From Vulcanimicrobiota bacterium (lineage in GTDB: Bacteria > Vulcanimicrobiota > Vulcanimicrobiia > Vulcanimicrobiales > Vulcanimicrobiaceae), in assembly GCA_027364935.1 (NCBI GenBank), contig DAHXOK010000013.1, positions 1 through 38,305 on the forward strand: 38,305 nucleotides of DNA. Reading direction: 5' to 3'. The translations under genes were made by a program, and so were the position numbers. This document shows positions 24,860 to 34,904 of the stretch, piece by piece; position 1 is the first letter of the stretch; each line of letters begins with the position of its first letter. The notes beneath the pieces are model-generated. The model was given only the letters and a program-made list of their open reading frames with translations. It ran no database searches and had not been told where the DNA came from.

Positions 24860-26512
24860 TTAGTGTGCGCCGACCACGACGATTGCGTCGCAGGCCATGT
24901 GCCCCGGCGCGGGAAGCGGGCAGAGCCGCCGCTGCGGCAAGCCCTTGGGCGTCATGACCGCTCGCACGGCTGCGAGCATTGGCCGGTGCGCGAGCAGCGA
25001 CTTCATTCCGCCCGTGCCGTCCGGCGTTCCCATTCCGGTGGGCCCGTCGTAGCCGACGCCGGCGGTGCAGACGTAGGCTTGACCGACAGGGCAGCTCACC
25101 GGCCCGCTCGGATCGCCGGTCACGTTGTCGCCCGACGTGACGTCGTTGAGGTGTCCGGGATTGAGGTACGGATACGAGCCGTTGTCGATGGTCGCGCCGT
25201 TGCCCGCTAACGCGTACATCCCCGCGACGATCGGCGTCGCTTCGCTCGTTCCGCCGACTTCGCCCCAGCCGCCGGAGTTGTAGGTGTCGTAGACGGCAAC
25301 GCCCGTCTGCGGATCGCCGTTTGCCGCAACGTCGTTGTAGACGCGCGTCGTGCATCCGGTATCGTGTTGCCACGCCGGCTTCGCCTCGTAGATGCTGCAG
25401 CCGCTGCCGGTCGCACCAGCGCCGACCGCAAACTCGTTCCACACGGTTTCCGTCCAGCCACGCGTGTTCGCGGCCGGGTTGAGGCTCGTGCCGCCGACCG
25501 CGGTCACGTACGGCGACGCCGCCGGGTATTGCGGGGCAGCGTGCCCCTCGTTGTTGCTGTAACCGTTGTCACCGGAGGCTGCGGTGATCGGGACGCCGGG
25601 GTGATTGAAGTAGTTCGTGTCGTCGGTCGTTTCGCCGGCGTACTCATCGCCGCTCCAGCTATTGCTGATCTCCGTTGCGCCCAGCGTCACCGCCTCGTTC
25701 TCCGCAGTATACAGGTCGGTGTTGCCGCTCGAGTTCGCTTCGACGAGAATGATGTGGCAGTTCGGGCAGACGGCCGAGACCATGTCGAGATCGAGCGACT
25801 CTTCGCCCGCCCATCCGGTATCCGCGGTGGGGTAGGTCGTGCTTCCGTTCTGCGCGACTTTCTTGAAGCAACCGTTTGCCGTCGTGCAGGCCGAGAGGCC
25901 GAACGTCGTGCGATAGACTCCCAGATCCGCCTCGGCATTGGGATCGTCGTAGGCATCGACGACGGCAATCGTCTGGCCCGTGCCCGCAGTGATGTCGAGG
26001 TTGTAGGCATTCTGCAGCATGCACGGATAGTAGCCCTGGATCACGTTGGCGCCGTACGTGATCGGGCTGCACGACGCGCCGGTGGTCACGTTGAAGGTTC
26101 CAGGGGTTGCGCCGGTGGCCGTCGCCGTAATCGTCGCGCCCTTGAACGCTCCCGATCCGTTGTATGCGAGCGTCACGGTCTGCGACGAGTTGGTGAGCGT
26201 CGCCGTCGAGAGCGTCGTCGATCCCGTCGTATCGGAATCGGCTAGCGCGATCGCTTCAGGGTACGTCCCAGTGAGCGTAACGCCGCTCACGTTCAATGGG
26301 GAGACCGTGACGTTGAGCGACGTCGGCGTGCCGAGCGTAATCGTGCCGGTCACGCGCACCATGATGCTCACGATATTTTTGGGCATCGGAACGGTCGGCG
26401 TGGTTGCGGATCCGCTGCCGCCAGTGCATGCGGAGATGGCAAAGGGCACCGCAAGAAGCATCGCGATCGTGGCGCTGCGAACGCCGAACGTCCTCGCTCG
26501 TGGATGAAACAT
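24860..26512 (-). CDS. S53-family (sedolisin-like) serine-carboxyl peptidase lipoprotein
   Basis: 550 aa from ATG at 26512, with AGAGGAGAG just upstream (26516-26524). Signal with lipobox AISAC (Cys29). Residues ~45-145 are an Ig-like, Thr-rich domain. The peptidase domain (150-500) has Glu237/Asp241 in GEESLDLDM, the oxyanion Asp315 in ASGDNG and the nucleophile Ser423 in GGTSEATP; a C-terminal DVTSGDN ... GYDGPTGMGTPDG is the S53 calcium site. The usual Pro-kumamolisin prodomain is missing. The last 25 residues hold a small two-Cys motif (RRLCPLPAPGHMACDAI). It is probably an outer acid peptidase; it sits between kamD and kamE, convergent with kamD. Confidence 0.88.
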   Translation of the reverse strand: MFHPRARTFGVRSATIAMLLAVPFAISACTGGSGSATTPTVPMPKNIVSIMVRVTGTITLGTPTSLNVTVSPLNVSGVTLTGTYPEAIALADSDTTGSTTLSTATLTNSSQTVTLAYNGSGAFKGATITATATGATPGTFNVTTGASCSPITYGANVIQGYYPCMLQNAYNLDITAGTGQTIAVVDAYDDPNAEADLGVYRTTFGLSACTTANGCFKKVAQNGSTTYPTADTGWAGEESLDLDMVSAVCPNCHIILVEANSSGNTDLYTAENEAVTLGATEISNSWSGDEYAGETTDDTNYFNHPGVPITAASGDNGYSNNEGHAAPQYPAASPYVTAVGGTSLNPAANTRGWTETVWNEFAVGAGATGSGCSIYEAKPAWQHDTGCTTRVYNDVAANGDPQTGVAVYDTYNSGGWGEVGGTSEATPIVAGMYALAGNGATIDNGSYPYLNPGHLNDVTSGDNVTGDPSGPVSCPVGQAYVCTAGVGYDGPTGMGTPDGTGGMKSLLAHRPMLAAVRAVMTPKGLPQRRLCPLPAPGHMACDAIVVVGAH

Positions 26513-26598
26513 GGGCTCTCCTCTAAGATACGGGGCGATGGCAGTCGCGGTCTTCGCGGTGGAGCCCGTACTTCACTGCTGTGACAGGGATCTGTCCG

Positions 26599-27609
26599 TC
26601 ACGTACCGCGTTCCTCGCGCGCGAGCGTGAGGTAGCAGAGGAGCAAGCCGAAGAGCCCGCCGTAGAAGATCGTCCCGATTGCGAAGAGCGGGTCCCACCA
26701 CGTTCCCCCCATGAAGCCGACGACCCACGCGAGGAAGGCGGCTTGATAGATTGCCGGAACGGCGAACGCAAAGCAGAGATACGCGCCGCGATGCGATGCG
26801 ATTGCGGGTTGCTTCACGAGGAAGAGGTCGCCGACGGCGCCTGCGAAGGCGCTCGCGACGATGACCCCGAGCGCCTCGCTCCACGAGATGCCGAAGGCCA
26901 CCGCGATCAAACAGTTTCCGAGGACGAGAAGCGTGCTGAGCGCGCCCGGGCGCAGCTTGAAGCTGCGCACGAGATAGAGCACGACGCCCATCGTGAAGAT
27001 GCTCTGCAGGATCACCGCGACGAGCCCGGCTCCCTGCGCGTAGAAATGCAGCGTCGAGAGCGTGAAGGCGTTGGTCGTGAGCTCGTGCGGAACGACGATG
27101 TCGAACGCGCGCTCGGGGTCGCTGCGAAAGAGCGGGTTCGTGCCCATGTGCAGCAGCTCCAAAATCGTGGCTGCCGAAACGAGCATCGGCATCTGCTCGC
27201 GCAACCGGAACGGCCGCGGCGTCGCCGCGAGCGCGGCGCGCAGCGGTCCCGCGGCGATCAGCAGCAGCGCCACGGCGAGCAGCTGATGCGTGGGGCTGAG
27301 CAGCGCGTCGAAGCCAGCCTCGAAACCGAAGACGAGGTGATTGCTCATGTCCAAGGCGCCGGCGATGAAGAACAAGAAGATGCCCGCAACCGAGAGCGCG
27401 TACCCGCGCGGCAACGCCGTACCGGCGCGCCGGCAGCGTAGCGCCTCGGATCCTGCAATCGCACAGAGGAGCACGAGTCCTGAGTAGAATAGCGCGTGCT
27501 GCCACGTGAAGAACGTGTCCACGTCGTGACGCACGTGTCCGCCGATATCCACGAAGAGGCCGGCGACGGTCGCGTAGCTCGCAGCGGCCATCGCCCAGTT
27601 GAAGCGCAC
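26599..27609 (-). CDS. Polytopic membrane protein of unknown function
   Basis: 336 aa from ATG 27609. It has eight or nine hydrophobic helices over the whole length (for example HALFYSGLVLLCAIAGSEAL, GYALSVAGIFLFFIAGALDM, LGNCLIAVAFGISWSEALGV). Conserved-looking polar residues inside the membrane include His25/His28 (GGHVRHD), His39 and the SPTHQLLAVALLL stretch. Histidines in membrane helices may point to metal or haem binding, but no known family is recognised. It lies 86 nt upstream of the S53 peptidase on the same strand, likely one transcript, and starts 21 bp from a divergent small exported protein gene. Confidence 0.75.
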   Translation of the reverse strand: MRFNWAMAAASYATVAGLFVDIGGHVRHDVDTFFTWQHALFYSGLVLLCAIAGSEALRCRRAGTALPRGYALSVAGIFLFFIAGALDMSNHLVFGFEAGFDALLSPTHQLLAVALLLIAAGPLRAALAATPRPFRLREQMPMLVSAATILELLHMGTNPLFRSDPERAFDIVVPHELTTNAFTLSTLHFYAQGAGLVAVILQSIFTMGVVLYLVRSFKLRPGALSTLLVLGNCLIAVAFGISWSEALGVIVASAFAGAVGDLFLVKQPAIASHRGAYLCFAFAVPAIYQAAFLAWVVGFMGGTWWDPLFAIGTIFYGGLFGLLLCYLTLAREERGT

Positions 27610-27630
27610 CTTCGTCTACTACTTACGCTC

Positions 27631-27987
27631 GTGACGGCGGCCCTGCTCGCGTGCGGGTCCGCGCGCGCCGCGACCGTTCCGCGGCCGGTCGTCGCGCATC
27701 CAGGCGATCCGCCGCGCATTCTCTTTGCGCACTTCTCCGCGACGGCGATTCGCATGGGAAGTTGGTGGTCGGGCCGCGTGGTGACGACGACGAACGTTGC
27801 GAGCCTCGAGTTTCGCGCGCCGTCGTTCTCGTTCGTCTTGCACCGCACGGCGTACGGAGAGTTTTCGTTCGACACGCACGTGCTCGTCGTGCCGTCGATC
27901 TACCGGCGCGCGTTCGTCGGAGCGCTCGTGGCGCGCACGGCGAGCGGCGCGAGCGTACGCGAAACGTTCCACCTCGCGTTCGTATGA
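27631..27987 (+). CDS. Small exported protein of unknown function
   Basis: About 118 aa from GTG 27631. The signal-like VTAALLACGSARAAT has either a signal-peptidase I site (ARA-A) or a lipobox-like LLAC. The frame is open upstream as far as 27496 and the hydrophobic stretch begins with HLRLLLTL, so the true start may lie a few codons further upstream, overlapping the start of the divergent membrane protein. The mature region has beta-strand-like stretches (RVVTTTNVASLEFRAP, FSFDTHVLVVP). No family recognised. It ends 10 nt before kamE and is probably co-transcribed with it. Confidence 0.55.
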   Translation: MTAALLACGSARAATVPRPVVAHPGDPPRILFAHFSATAIRMGSWWSGRVVTTTNVASLEFRAPSFSFVLHRTAYGEFSFDTHVLVVPSIYRRAFVGALVARTASGASVRETFHLAFV

Positions 27988-27997
27988 GTACCGACTG

Positions 27998-29713
<1,716 letters not shown>

Positions 29714-29714
<1 letters not shown>

Positions 29715-29740
29715 TCATCCTTCGACAAGCTCAGGATGAC
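29714..29740. repeat. REP-like palindrome
   Basis: GTCATCCT (29714-29721) and AGGATGAC (29733-29740) form a perfect 8-bp stem around an 11-nt loop, starting on the last base of the gmd stop. Palindromes with this core are, from general experience, scattered through many bacterial genomes as REP-type elements. It could also act as a transcript-stabilising hairpin between gmd and rmd. Confidence 0.75.
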
Positions 29741-29840
29741 AAAGACTGGATCACGATGACGACGAGTGGATCCCGATGATAACGAGTGGATCAGGATGAC
29801 GACGGCGGGATCACGATGACAACGGCGGGATCAGGATGAC
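29741..29840 (+). repeat. Five head-to-tail copies of a 20-bp repeat
   Basis: Units start at 29741, 29761, 29781, 29801 and 29821, each exactly 20 bp, consensus AACGRSKGGATCASGATGAC. Every unit ends in (A/C)(G/C)GATGA(C/T), the right arm of the preceding REP-like palindrome, so the array probably grew from that arm. The ATG of the last unit (29836) is the start codon of rmd. Confidence 0.92.
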
Positions 29841-30759
29841 AAAGGCTAGCGCGCGGAGGGCTTTGGTAACCGGGGCGAGCGGTTTCGTCGGCCCGCATCT
29901 TCTTGCCGCGTTGGCCGAAGACGGGTGGGAGGGCGTTGCATGCGACGCGGATCTCGGCGACGCCGCGGCGTTGCGCGACGCGATCGACGTCGCCGAGCCG
30001 GACGTCGTCTTTCATCTTGCGGCGCAGAGCTTCGTTCCGGAGTCGACGCGCGACCCCGAGCAAACGTATGCGGTGAACGTGCTCGGCTCCGCGCGGCTCT
30101 TCGCCGCGATACGCGCGCACGCAACGGGTGCGAAGCGCATGCAGCGCCTGCTCTTCGCGAGCTCGGCCGAGGTTTACGGTTCGCGCGAGCCCGCCGAGCT
30201 GCCGCTGCGCGAATCGCTGGCGCCCGAGCCACGCAATCCGTACGCGGCGAGCAAGGCCTCGGCCGAGGCGATCGTGCTCGGTGAGATGCACGCCTTCGGC
30301 GGCGACGTCGTGATCGCGCGCGCTTTCAACCACATCGGCCCGGGGCAGAGCGAGCGTTTTGCGGTTGCCTCGTTCGCGCTCGGGCTCGCGAAGATCGCGG
30401 CGGGTGGCGAGAAGGTGCTCTGCGTCGGAAATCTCGACGCCGAGCGCGACGTGCTCGACGTCCGCGACGTCGTACGCGCGTACGTCGCGCGCGCGCAGCG
30501 CGGCGAGCGCGGCGAGATCTACAACGTCTGCAGCGGCAAAGCCGTCGCAATGCGGGACCTGCTGCGCGAGCTGATCGCGGTCGCGCACGTTCCCGTCGAG
30601 GTGCGCACCGACCCGCAGCGCATGCGTCCCGCCGACGTCGCCATCACCGTGGGCTCGAACGAGAAGCTCGTCGCGCGCACCGGCTGGTCGCCGCAGATCG
30701 CGCTGCACGCGTCGTTGCGGGACATCTACGCCGACGCGCGTAACAGGGTAGCGCTGTGA
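29836..30759 (+). CDS. rmd: GDP-6-deoxy-D-mannose reductase (GDP-D-rhamnose synthesis)
   Basis: 307 aa from ATG 29836, which lies in the last 20-bp repeat. Extended SDR: TGASGFVG (12-19), [12 protein letters not shown] (59-70), catalytic Ser110, and NPYAASKASAE (Tyr136, Lys140), then ARAFNHIGPGQSERFAVASF, typical of Rmd. The YNVCSGKAVAMRDLL motif and the two conserved late stretches (VRTDPQRMRPADV, ARTGWSPQIAL) also fit. With gmd upstream it makes GDP-D-rhamnose, a donor for surface polysaccharides; a GDP-4-keto reductase of other stereochemistry cannot be excluded. Its stop overlaps the GTG of the next gene (GTGA). Confidence 0.88.
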   Translation: MTKASARRALVTGASGFVGPHLLAALAEDGWEGVACDADLGDAAALRDAIDVAEPDVVFHLAAQSFVPESTRDPEQTYAVNVLGSARLFAAIRAHATGAKRMQRLLFASSAEVYGSREPAELPLRESLAPEPRNPYAASKASAEAIVLGEMHAFGGDVVIARAFNHIGPGQSERFAVASFALGLAKIAAGGEKVLCVGNLDAERDVLDVRDVVRAYVARAQRGERGEIYNVCSGKAVAMRDLLRELIAVAHVPVEVRTDPQRMRPADVAITVGSNEKLVARTGWSPQIALHASLRDIYADARNRVAL

Positions 30760-31355
30760 CGGATCCGCTCGCCGACGAACTCCAAGCCCTGGTCTTCGCA
30801 AACCGCGGTCTCTTGCTTGCGGCGCCCGCCGCGCTGCTCGCCGCGTTCGGAAAACCGAGCGCCTTCAGCATTGCGGTCGGCCTCCCGGCGGCCGCCGCCG
30901 GCGAGCTGCTGCGCTGCTGGGCGGTCGGGTATTCCGGCGAGACGACGCGCGACGATCGCGTCACGGCAGCCAAGCTCGTCACCTCCGGGCCGTACGCGTA
31001 CGTGCGCAACCCGCTCTACCTCGGGAACTTCATCACCGCGCTCGGCTTCACGGTCGCGTTCACCGGAAAGAACTCGATGCTCGGGCGCTGCGCGCTCGCG
31101 CTCGGCGCGCTCGGGACGATGGCGGGCCTCTACGCCGCAATCGTGCCGCACGAAGAGCGCTATCTCCGCGAGCGCTTCGGCGACGAGTTCGATCGCTATT
31201 GCGAACGCGTACCGCGCATTCTGCCGCACGTCGAGCCGGCGCCGGACGGCGCGCAAACGTGGGACCCGAGCGTCATCGCGAACGCCGAGAGCAAGACCTT
31301 CGTCACCTTCGGCGCGATGCTCGCGCTGCTCGCGCTGAAATCGATCTCGGCATGA
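30756..31355 (+). CDS. Isoprenylcysteine carboxyl methyltransferase-like membrane protein
   Basis: 199 aa from GTG 30756. Hydrophobic helices at ~15-60 and ~90-130. The SAM-binding signature of the ICMT/PEMT group is clear: TSGPYAYVRNPLYLGNFI (77-94), followed by EERYLRERFGDEFDRYCERV (130-149). Members methylate isoprenylcysteine, phospholipids or small molecules; the bacterial substrate here is unknown. Overlaps rmd upstream by 4 nt and the thiolase downstream by 4 nt (ATGA), so it is embedded in an operon joining sugar and acyl-CoA genes. Confidence 0.85.
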   Translation: MTDPLADELQALVFANRGLLLAAPAALLAAFGKPSAFSIAVGLPAAAAGELLRCWAVGYSGETTRDDRVTAAKLVTSGPYAYVRNPLYLGNFITALGFTVAFTGKNSMLGRCALALGALGTMAGLYAAIVPHEERYLRERFGDEFDRYCERVPRILPHVEPAPDGAQTWDPSVIANAESKTFVTFGAMLALLALKSISA

Positions 31356-32680
31356 GTTCCACCGTCGTTCTTGGCATCGCGCGCACGCCGTTCGGAAAAC
31401 TCGGCGGCGCGCTTGCGTCGCTTCCCGCCACGACGCTCGGTGCGGCGGCGCTCGTCCACGCCATCGATCGCGCTGCGGTCGATCCATCCGACGTCGAGCA
31501 TGTGATCTTCGGGCAGGTGTTGCAGGCGGGCGCCGGCCAGAATCCCGCCCGGCAAGTGCTCTTCAAAGCGGGATTGGCCAAGAGCGTCACCGCGGAGACC
31601 GTCAACAAAGTCTGCGCCTCGGGCATGCTTGCGGTTGCGAGCGCGATGCGCGCCATCAACGCGGGAGCGGTGCGCGTCGTCGGCGCCGGGGGCATGGAGT
31701 CGATGTCGAACGCGCCGTACCTGCTGCGCGACGCGCGTTTTGGCTATCGCTTCGGCGACGGAGCGCTCGTCGACGCGATGATCTACGACGGTCTATGGGA
31801 CCAGTACTTCCCGATGACGATGTCGTCCCAGGGAGCGATCGTTGCAAACGAGCTACAGCTCTCGCGCGAAGAGCAGGATCGCTTTGCATACGAGAGCCAT
31901 CGTCGCGCGCACGCCGCGCACGAAGCCGGACACTTCGCCGGAGAGATCGTACCGTTGCGCGTCGCGAGCAAAGCGAAAGACAGAATCGTCGTCGAGCACT
32001 TGCCACGGCGCGGTGAGTTGCGCGTGCCGGTCGAAGTCAGCGGCCGCGGCGGCGTATGGGATCACACGCCGTCGGAGCGCTTCACGCTCGACTACGAGCG
32101 CTACGCGCCGTTCACGACGGGCGAGCTGCCGCATACGGTCGTCGAGCGCGACGAAGCGGTGCGCGGCGACGCGAGCCTCGAAGCGCTCGCGAAGCTCAAG
32201 CCGCTCGACCGCGACGGAACGATCACCGCCGGCAACGCGCCGGGCGTCAACGACGGTGCGGCGGCGCTCGTTCTCGCCGACGCGCGTTTCGCGAAAGAGC
32301 GCGGTCACGAGGCGCTCGCGACGATCGTCGATCACGCCGGCGTTGCGTGGGACTCGCCGTACCTCGCGCTGACGCCGGCGATGGCCGCGCAGAAGCTCAT
32401 GGAGAAGAACGGAGTGAACCCGCGCGACGTGCACGTGTGGGAGATCAACGAAGCGTTCTCCGCCGTCGCGATCACGTCGGCGCGCAATCTCGGCCTGGAC
32501 GTCGAACGCGTTAACGCGTACGGCGGCGCGGTTGCGATGGGCCATCCGATCGGTGCCTCCGGCGCGCGTTTGGCGGCGACGGTCGTGAACCAACTGCGCA
32601 AGCGCGGCGGCGGCCTCGGCATCGCCGCAATCTGCTCCGGCGGCGGACAAGGCGACGCGCTGCTGATCCGCGTCGACTGA
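31352..32680 (+). CDS. Acetyl-CoA acetyltransferase (thiolase) with an insertion
   Basis: 442 aa from ATG 31352 (overlap ATGA). Thiolase triad: Cys88 in NKVCASGM, His398 in GHPIGASGAR and Cys428 in CSGGGQGDA; NEAFS at 366-370 is also present. It performs reversible Claisen condensation of two acetyl-CoA or cleavage of 3-ketoacyl-CoA. Family members are usually near 390-400 aa; the extra ~40 residues lie between about 208 and 262 (HLPRRGELRVPVEVSGRGGV, DHTPSERFTLDYERYAPF), in the tetramerisation/CoA-loop region. Partners HBD and acyl-CoA dehydrogenase follow within 3 kb. Confidence 0.92.
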   Translation: MSSTVVLGIARTPFGKLGGALASLPATTLGAAALVHAIDRAAVDPSDVEHVIFGQVLQAGAGQNPARQVLFKAGLAKSVTAETVNKVCASGMLAVASAMRAINAGAVRVVGAGGMESMSNAPYLLRDARFGYRFGDGALVDAMIYDGLWDQYFPMTMSSQGAIVANELQLSREEQDRFAYESHRRAHAAHEAGHFAGEIVPLRVASKAKDRIVVEHLPRRGELRVPVEVSGRGGVWDHTPSERFTLDYERYAPFTTGELPHTVVERDEAVRGDASLEALAKLKPLDRDGTITAGNAPGVNDGAAALVLADARFAKERGHEALATIVDHAGVAWDSPYLALTPAMAAQKLMEKNGVNPRDVHVWEINEAFSAVAITSARNLGLDVERVNAYGGAVAMGHPIGASGARLAATVVNQLRKRGGGLGIAAICSGGGQGDALLIRVD

Positions 32681-32705
32681 ACGCTCGGGGAGCCGCCATA
32701 TGGAC

Positions 32706-32746
32706 TGGTTGATAATCAACCACTATCTGGCGTATTATCAGATCGA
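32706..32746 (+). promoter_or_regulatory. Sigma-70-like promoter with operator palindrome; probable leaderless start
   Basis: TTGATA (32709-32714) and TATTAT (32733-32738) are spaced by 18 nt. The palindrome TGGTTGATAATCAACCA (32706-32722; 8-bp arms, one central base) covers the -35 box, a good operator. The first transcribed base expected 7 nt after the -10 box is the A of the ATG at 32746, so the mRNA would have no leader. No SD exists. Confidence 0.65.
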
Positions 32747-33969
32747 TGGCGACGGCTCTCTGGCCTCGATATCTCGCTCCGATCGTGCGGGTAGGCATGA
32801 AGGAGAGTCGCGTCGTGGCGATCCTCGGCGCTCGCCAGGTGGGGAAGTCGACCATGGCCCGCGAGCTTGGCGGGGCCGTATATAGCCTGGACGATCCTGC
32901 GACCTTCGAAGCGGCGCAAGCCGACCCGGTCGAGTTCGTCGAGCGGCTCCCGCGGGGAGCCGTGATCGACGAGGTGCAGCTGGTGCCTCAGCTCTTTCCC
33001 GCAATCAAACTAGCCGTCGATCGGGATCCGACGCCCGGGAAACTTCTCCTGACGGGATCGGCGAACGTTTTAACGCTGCCGCGAATTTCCGAATCGCTCG
33101 CAGGCAGGATACAGCTTTACGAACTCATGCCGCTCGCGCGCGCGGAGGTCGAAGGCCGTGACCGCAACGTCGTGGACATGCTTTTTGGCTTTCGGGACAC
33201 TTGGAGCAGGGGCGGCTTTCCTCGGGCCGATCCCCTGCCGTGGATCGTACGCGGCGGATTTCCCGAGGCGCTGCGCCGGCGCGACGAGGCCAGTCGTACG
33301 AGCTGGTTTTCGAACTACGTGACGACGATGATGCAACGCGACATTCGTGACATCGCTCGGATCTCGGACGTCGCGGTAATGCATCGCCTTCTGCGTTTGC
33401 TTTGCGCGTGGTCGGGGCGAATGTTGAACTTTGCCCGTCTTGCGTCGGAGCTTCAAGCTTCGCAAACGACGATTCGGCGCTACTTCGATATCCTCGAGAA
33501 AGCATTTCTTGTGTATGCTATCCCGGCGTGGACCGCAGACGCGGGGCGTCGCCTGCTCAAGACGCCCAAACTCTTTGCCGCGGACTCCGGGTTGGCGGCG
33601 CACGAAATGAATGCCGACTACGAGCGATTGCGGACGAATCGGAGCGTGTTGGGCGGACTCATGGAGACGTTCGTCTGCGGCGAGCTTCGCAAGCATGCGT
33701 CCTGGAGCCGAGCGCAGCCGTCGTTCTATCACTATCGCGATCACAGCACGCAGGAGGAGATCGACCTCCTTTTGGAAACGCGAGCCGGCGTGCGAGTGGG
33801 AATCGAGATAAAGGCTAGCGCAACGCTCGGTACGCGCGACGTCGCGACGCTGATGCGCCTGAGCGAGGACAAGCGACTCAACCTTAAACGTGGGATCGTC
33901 TTCTATACCGGAGACACGCCGTTACCATTCGGCCCGAGGGTATGGGCGCTTCCCATTTCGTTGCTATAG
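32746..33969 (+). CDS. AAA ATPase with DUF4143 domain
   Basis: 407 aa from ATG. AAA_14 domain: Walker A GARQVGKST (28-36), Walker B GAVIDEVQ (71-78), sensor LLTGSAN (101-107). DUF4143 follows from ~200, with RDIRDIARISDVAVMHRLLR and the winged-helix-like ELQASQTTIRRYFDILEKAF. The last part has EEIDLLLE ... VGIEIKAS, the D-x(n)-E-x-K pattern of a PD-(D/E)XK-like fold. Such proteins are common singletons in variable copy and of unknown function, sometimes discussed with toxin or defence roles. Its own promoter and operator and its insertion between acyl-CoA genes mark it as an independent accessory unit. No antitoxin-like partner is visible. Confidence 0.9.
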   Translation: MATALWPRYLAPIVRVGMKESRVVAILGARQVGKSTMARELGGAVYSLDDPATFEAAQADPVEFVERLPRGAVIDEVQLVPQLFPAIKLAVDRDPTPGKLLLTGSANVLTLPRISESLAGRIQLYELMPLARAEVEGRDRNVVDMLFGFRDTWSRGGFPRADPLPWIVRGGFPEALRRRDEASRTSWFSNYVTTMMQRDIRDIARISDVAVMHRLLRLLCAWSGRMLNFARLASELQASQTTIRRYFDILEKAFLVYAIPAWTADAGRRLLKTPKLFAADSGLAAHEMNADYERLRTNRSVLGGLMETFVCGELRKHASWSRAQPSFYHYRDHSTQEEIDLLLETRAGVRVGIEIKASATLGTRDVATLMRLSEDKRLNLKRGIVFYTGDTPLPFGPRVWALPISLL

Positions 33970-34043
33970 AATTATGAGAGCGAACGTTACGTGGTAAAAA
34001 CATGTGTCGCGCTGAGCGTGCCGAAGCGTAGAGGCGTAGAGCT

Positions 34044-34904
34044 GTGGAAATTGTAGTTGTTGGGGCGGGGCAGATGGGCTCGGGCATCGCGCAGGTTGCG
34101 GCGCAGCACGGGCATACGGTGCTGCTCAACGACCGCGACGGCGCGTTCATCGAGCGCGGCATCGCATCGATACGCAAGAACTTGGATCGCGCCGTCGAGA
34201 AGTCGCGCATCACGGCATTGGAGCGCGACGCCGCGCTGCGCATGATCCGCGCGACGCCGCAGCTCGACAATCTCGCGTCGCAGCTGGAACATCGTGCGCC
34301 GCAGATCGCCATCGAGGCCGCAACCGAGAACCTCGAGACGAAGCTCGAGCTCTTTGTCGCGCTCGACCAATGCCTGCCGCCGCAGGCGATCCTCGCGAGC
34401 AACACGTCCTCGATCTCGATCACGCGCCTTGCCGCGGCCACGCGCCGTCCGCAGCGCGTCATCGGCATGCACTTCATGAATCCCGTTCCGGTGATGCCGC
34501 TCGTCGAGATCATTCGCGGGCTCGAAACCTCGGACGAAACGTACGACGCCGTGCGATCGCTCGCCGAGCAACTCGGGAAGACGCCCGTCGAAGCGCGCGA
34601 CTTTCCCGGCTTCGTCGCGAACCGCATCTTGTTGCCGATGATCAACGAGGCGATCTACGCGCTCTACGAAGGCATTGCCTCAGCAGACGCCATCGACACG
34701 GTGATGAAGCTCGGGATGAACCATCCGATGGGCCCGCTCGCGCTTGCCGATCTCATCGGCCTCGATACGTGCCTCTCGGTCATGCACGTGCTGCACGACG
34801 GCTTCGGCGATTCGAAGTACCGGCCGTGCCCGCTGCTCGCGCAGTACGTCGCCGCCGGCCGGCTCGGGCGCAAGAGCGGCCGCGGCTTCTATGATTACTC
34901 CTGA
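34044..34904 (+). CDS. hbd: 3-hydroxybutyryl-CoA dehydrogenase
   Basis: 286 aa from GTG 34044, typical length. NAD-binding GAGQMGSG (7-14), ASNTSSISIT (118-127), catalytic His143 in GMHFMNPVPVM and Glu155 in VEII, and the FPGFVANR hinge (187-194); the C-terminal domain ends with GRKSGRGFYDYS. It interconverts acetoacetyl-CoA and 3-hydroxybutyryl-CoA, the step after thiolase (31352). The stop overlaps the acyl-CoA dehydrogenase start by 14 nt, so both are translated from one mRNA. Confidence 0.93.
   Translation: MEIVVVGAGQMGSGIAQVAAQHGHTVLLNDRDGAFIERGIASIRKNLDRAVEKSRITALERDAALRMIRATPQLDNLASQLEHRAPQIAIEAATENLETKLELFVALDQCLPPQAILASNTSSISITRLAAATRRPQRVIGMHFMNPVPVMPLVEIIRGLETSDETYDAVRSLAEQLGKTPVEARDFPGFVANRILLPMINEAIYALYEGIASADAIDTVMKLGMNHPMGPLALADLIGLDTCLSVMHVLHDGFGDSKYRPCPLLAQYVAAGRLGRKSGRGFYDYS

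Noticed and set aside
25364-26507. Plus-strand ORFs of 293 and 153 aa opposite the peptidase
   Set aside because: Composition is that of antisense of a Thr/Gly-rich protein; the minus frame has a signal peptide, catalytic residues, SD and terminator.
29741-29840. CRISPR array
   Set aside because: The 20-bp units are contiguous with no spacers and no cas genes are near.
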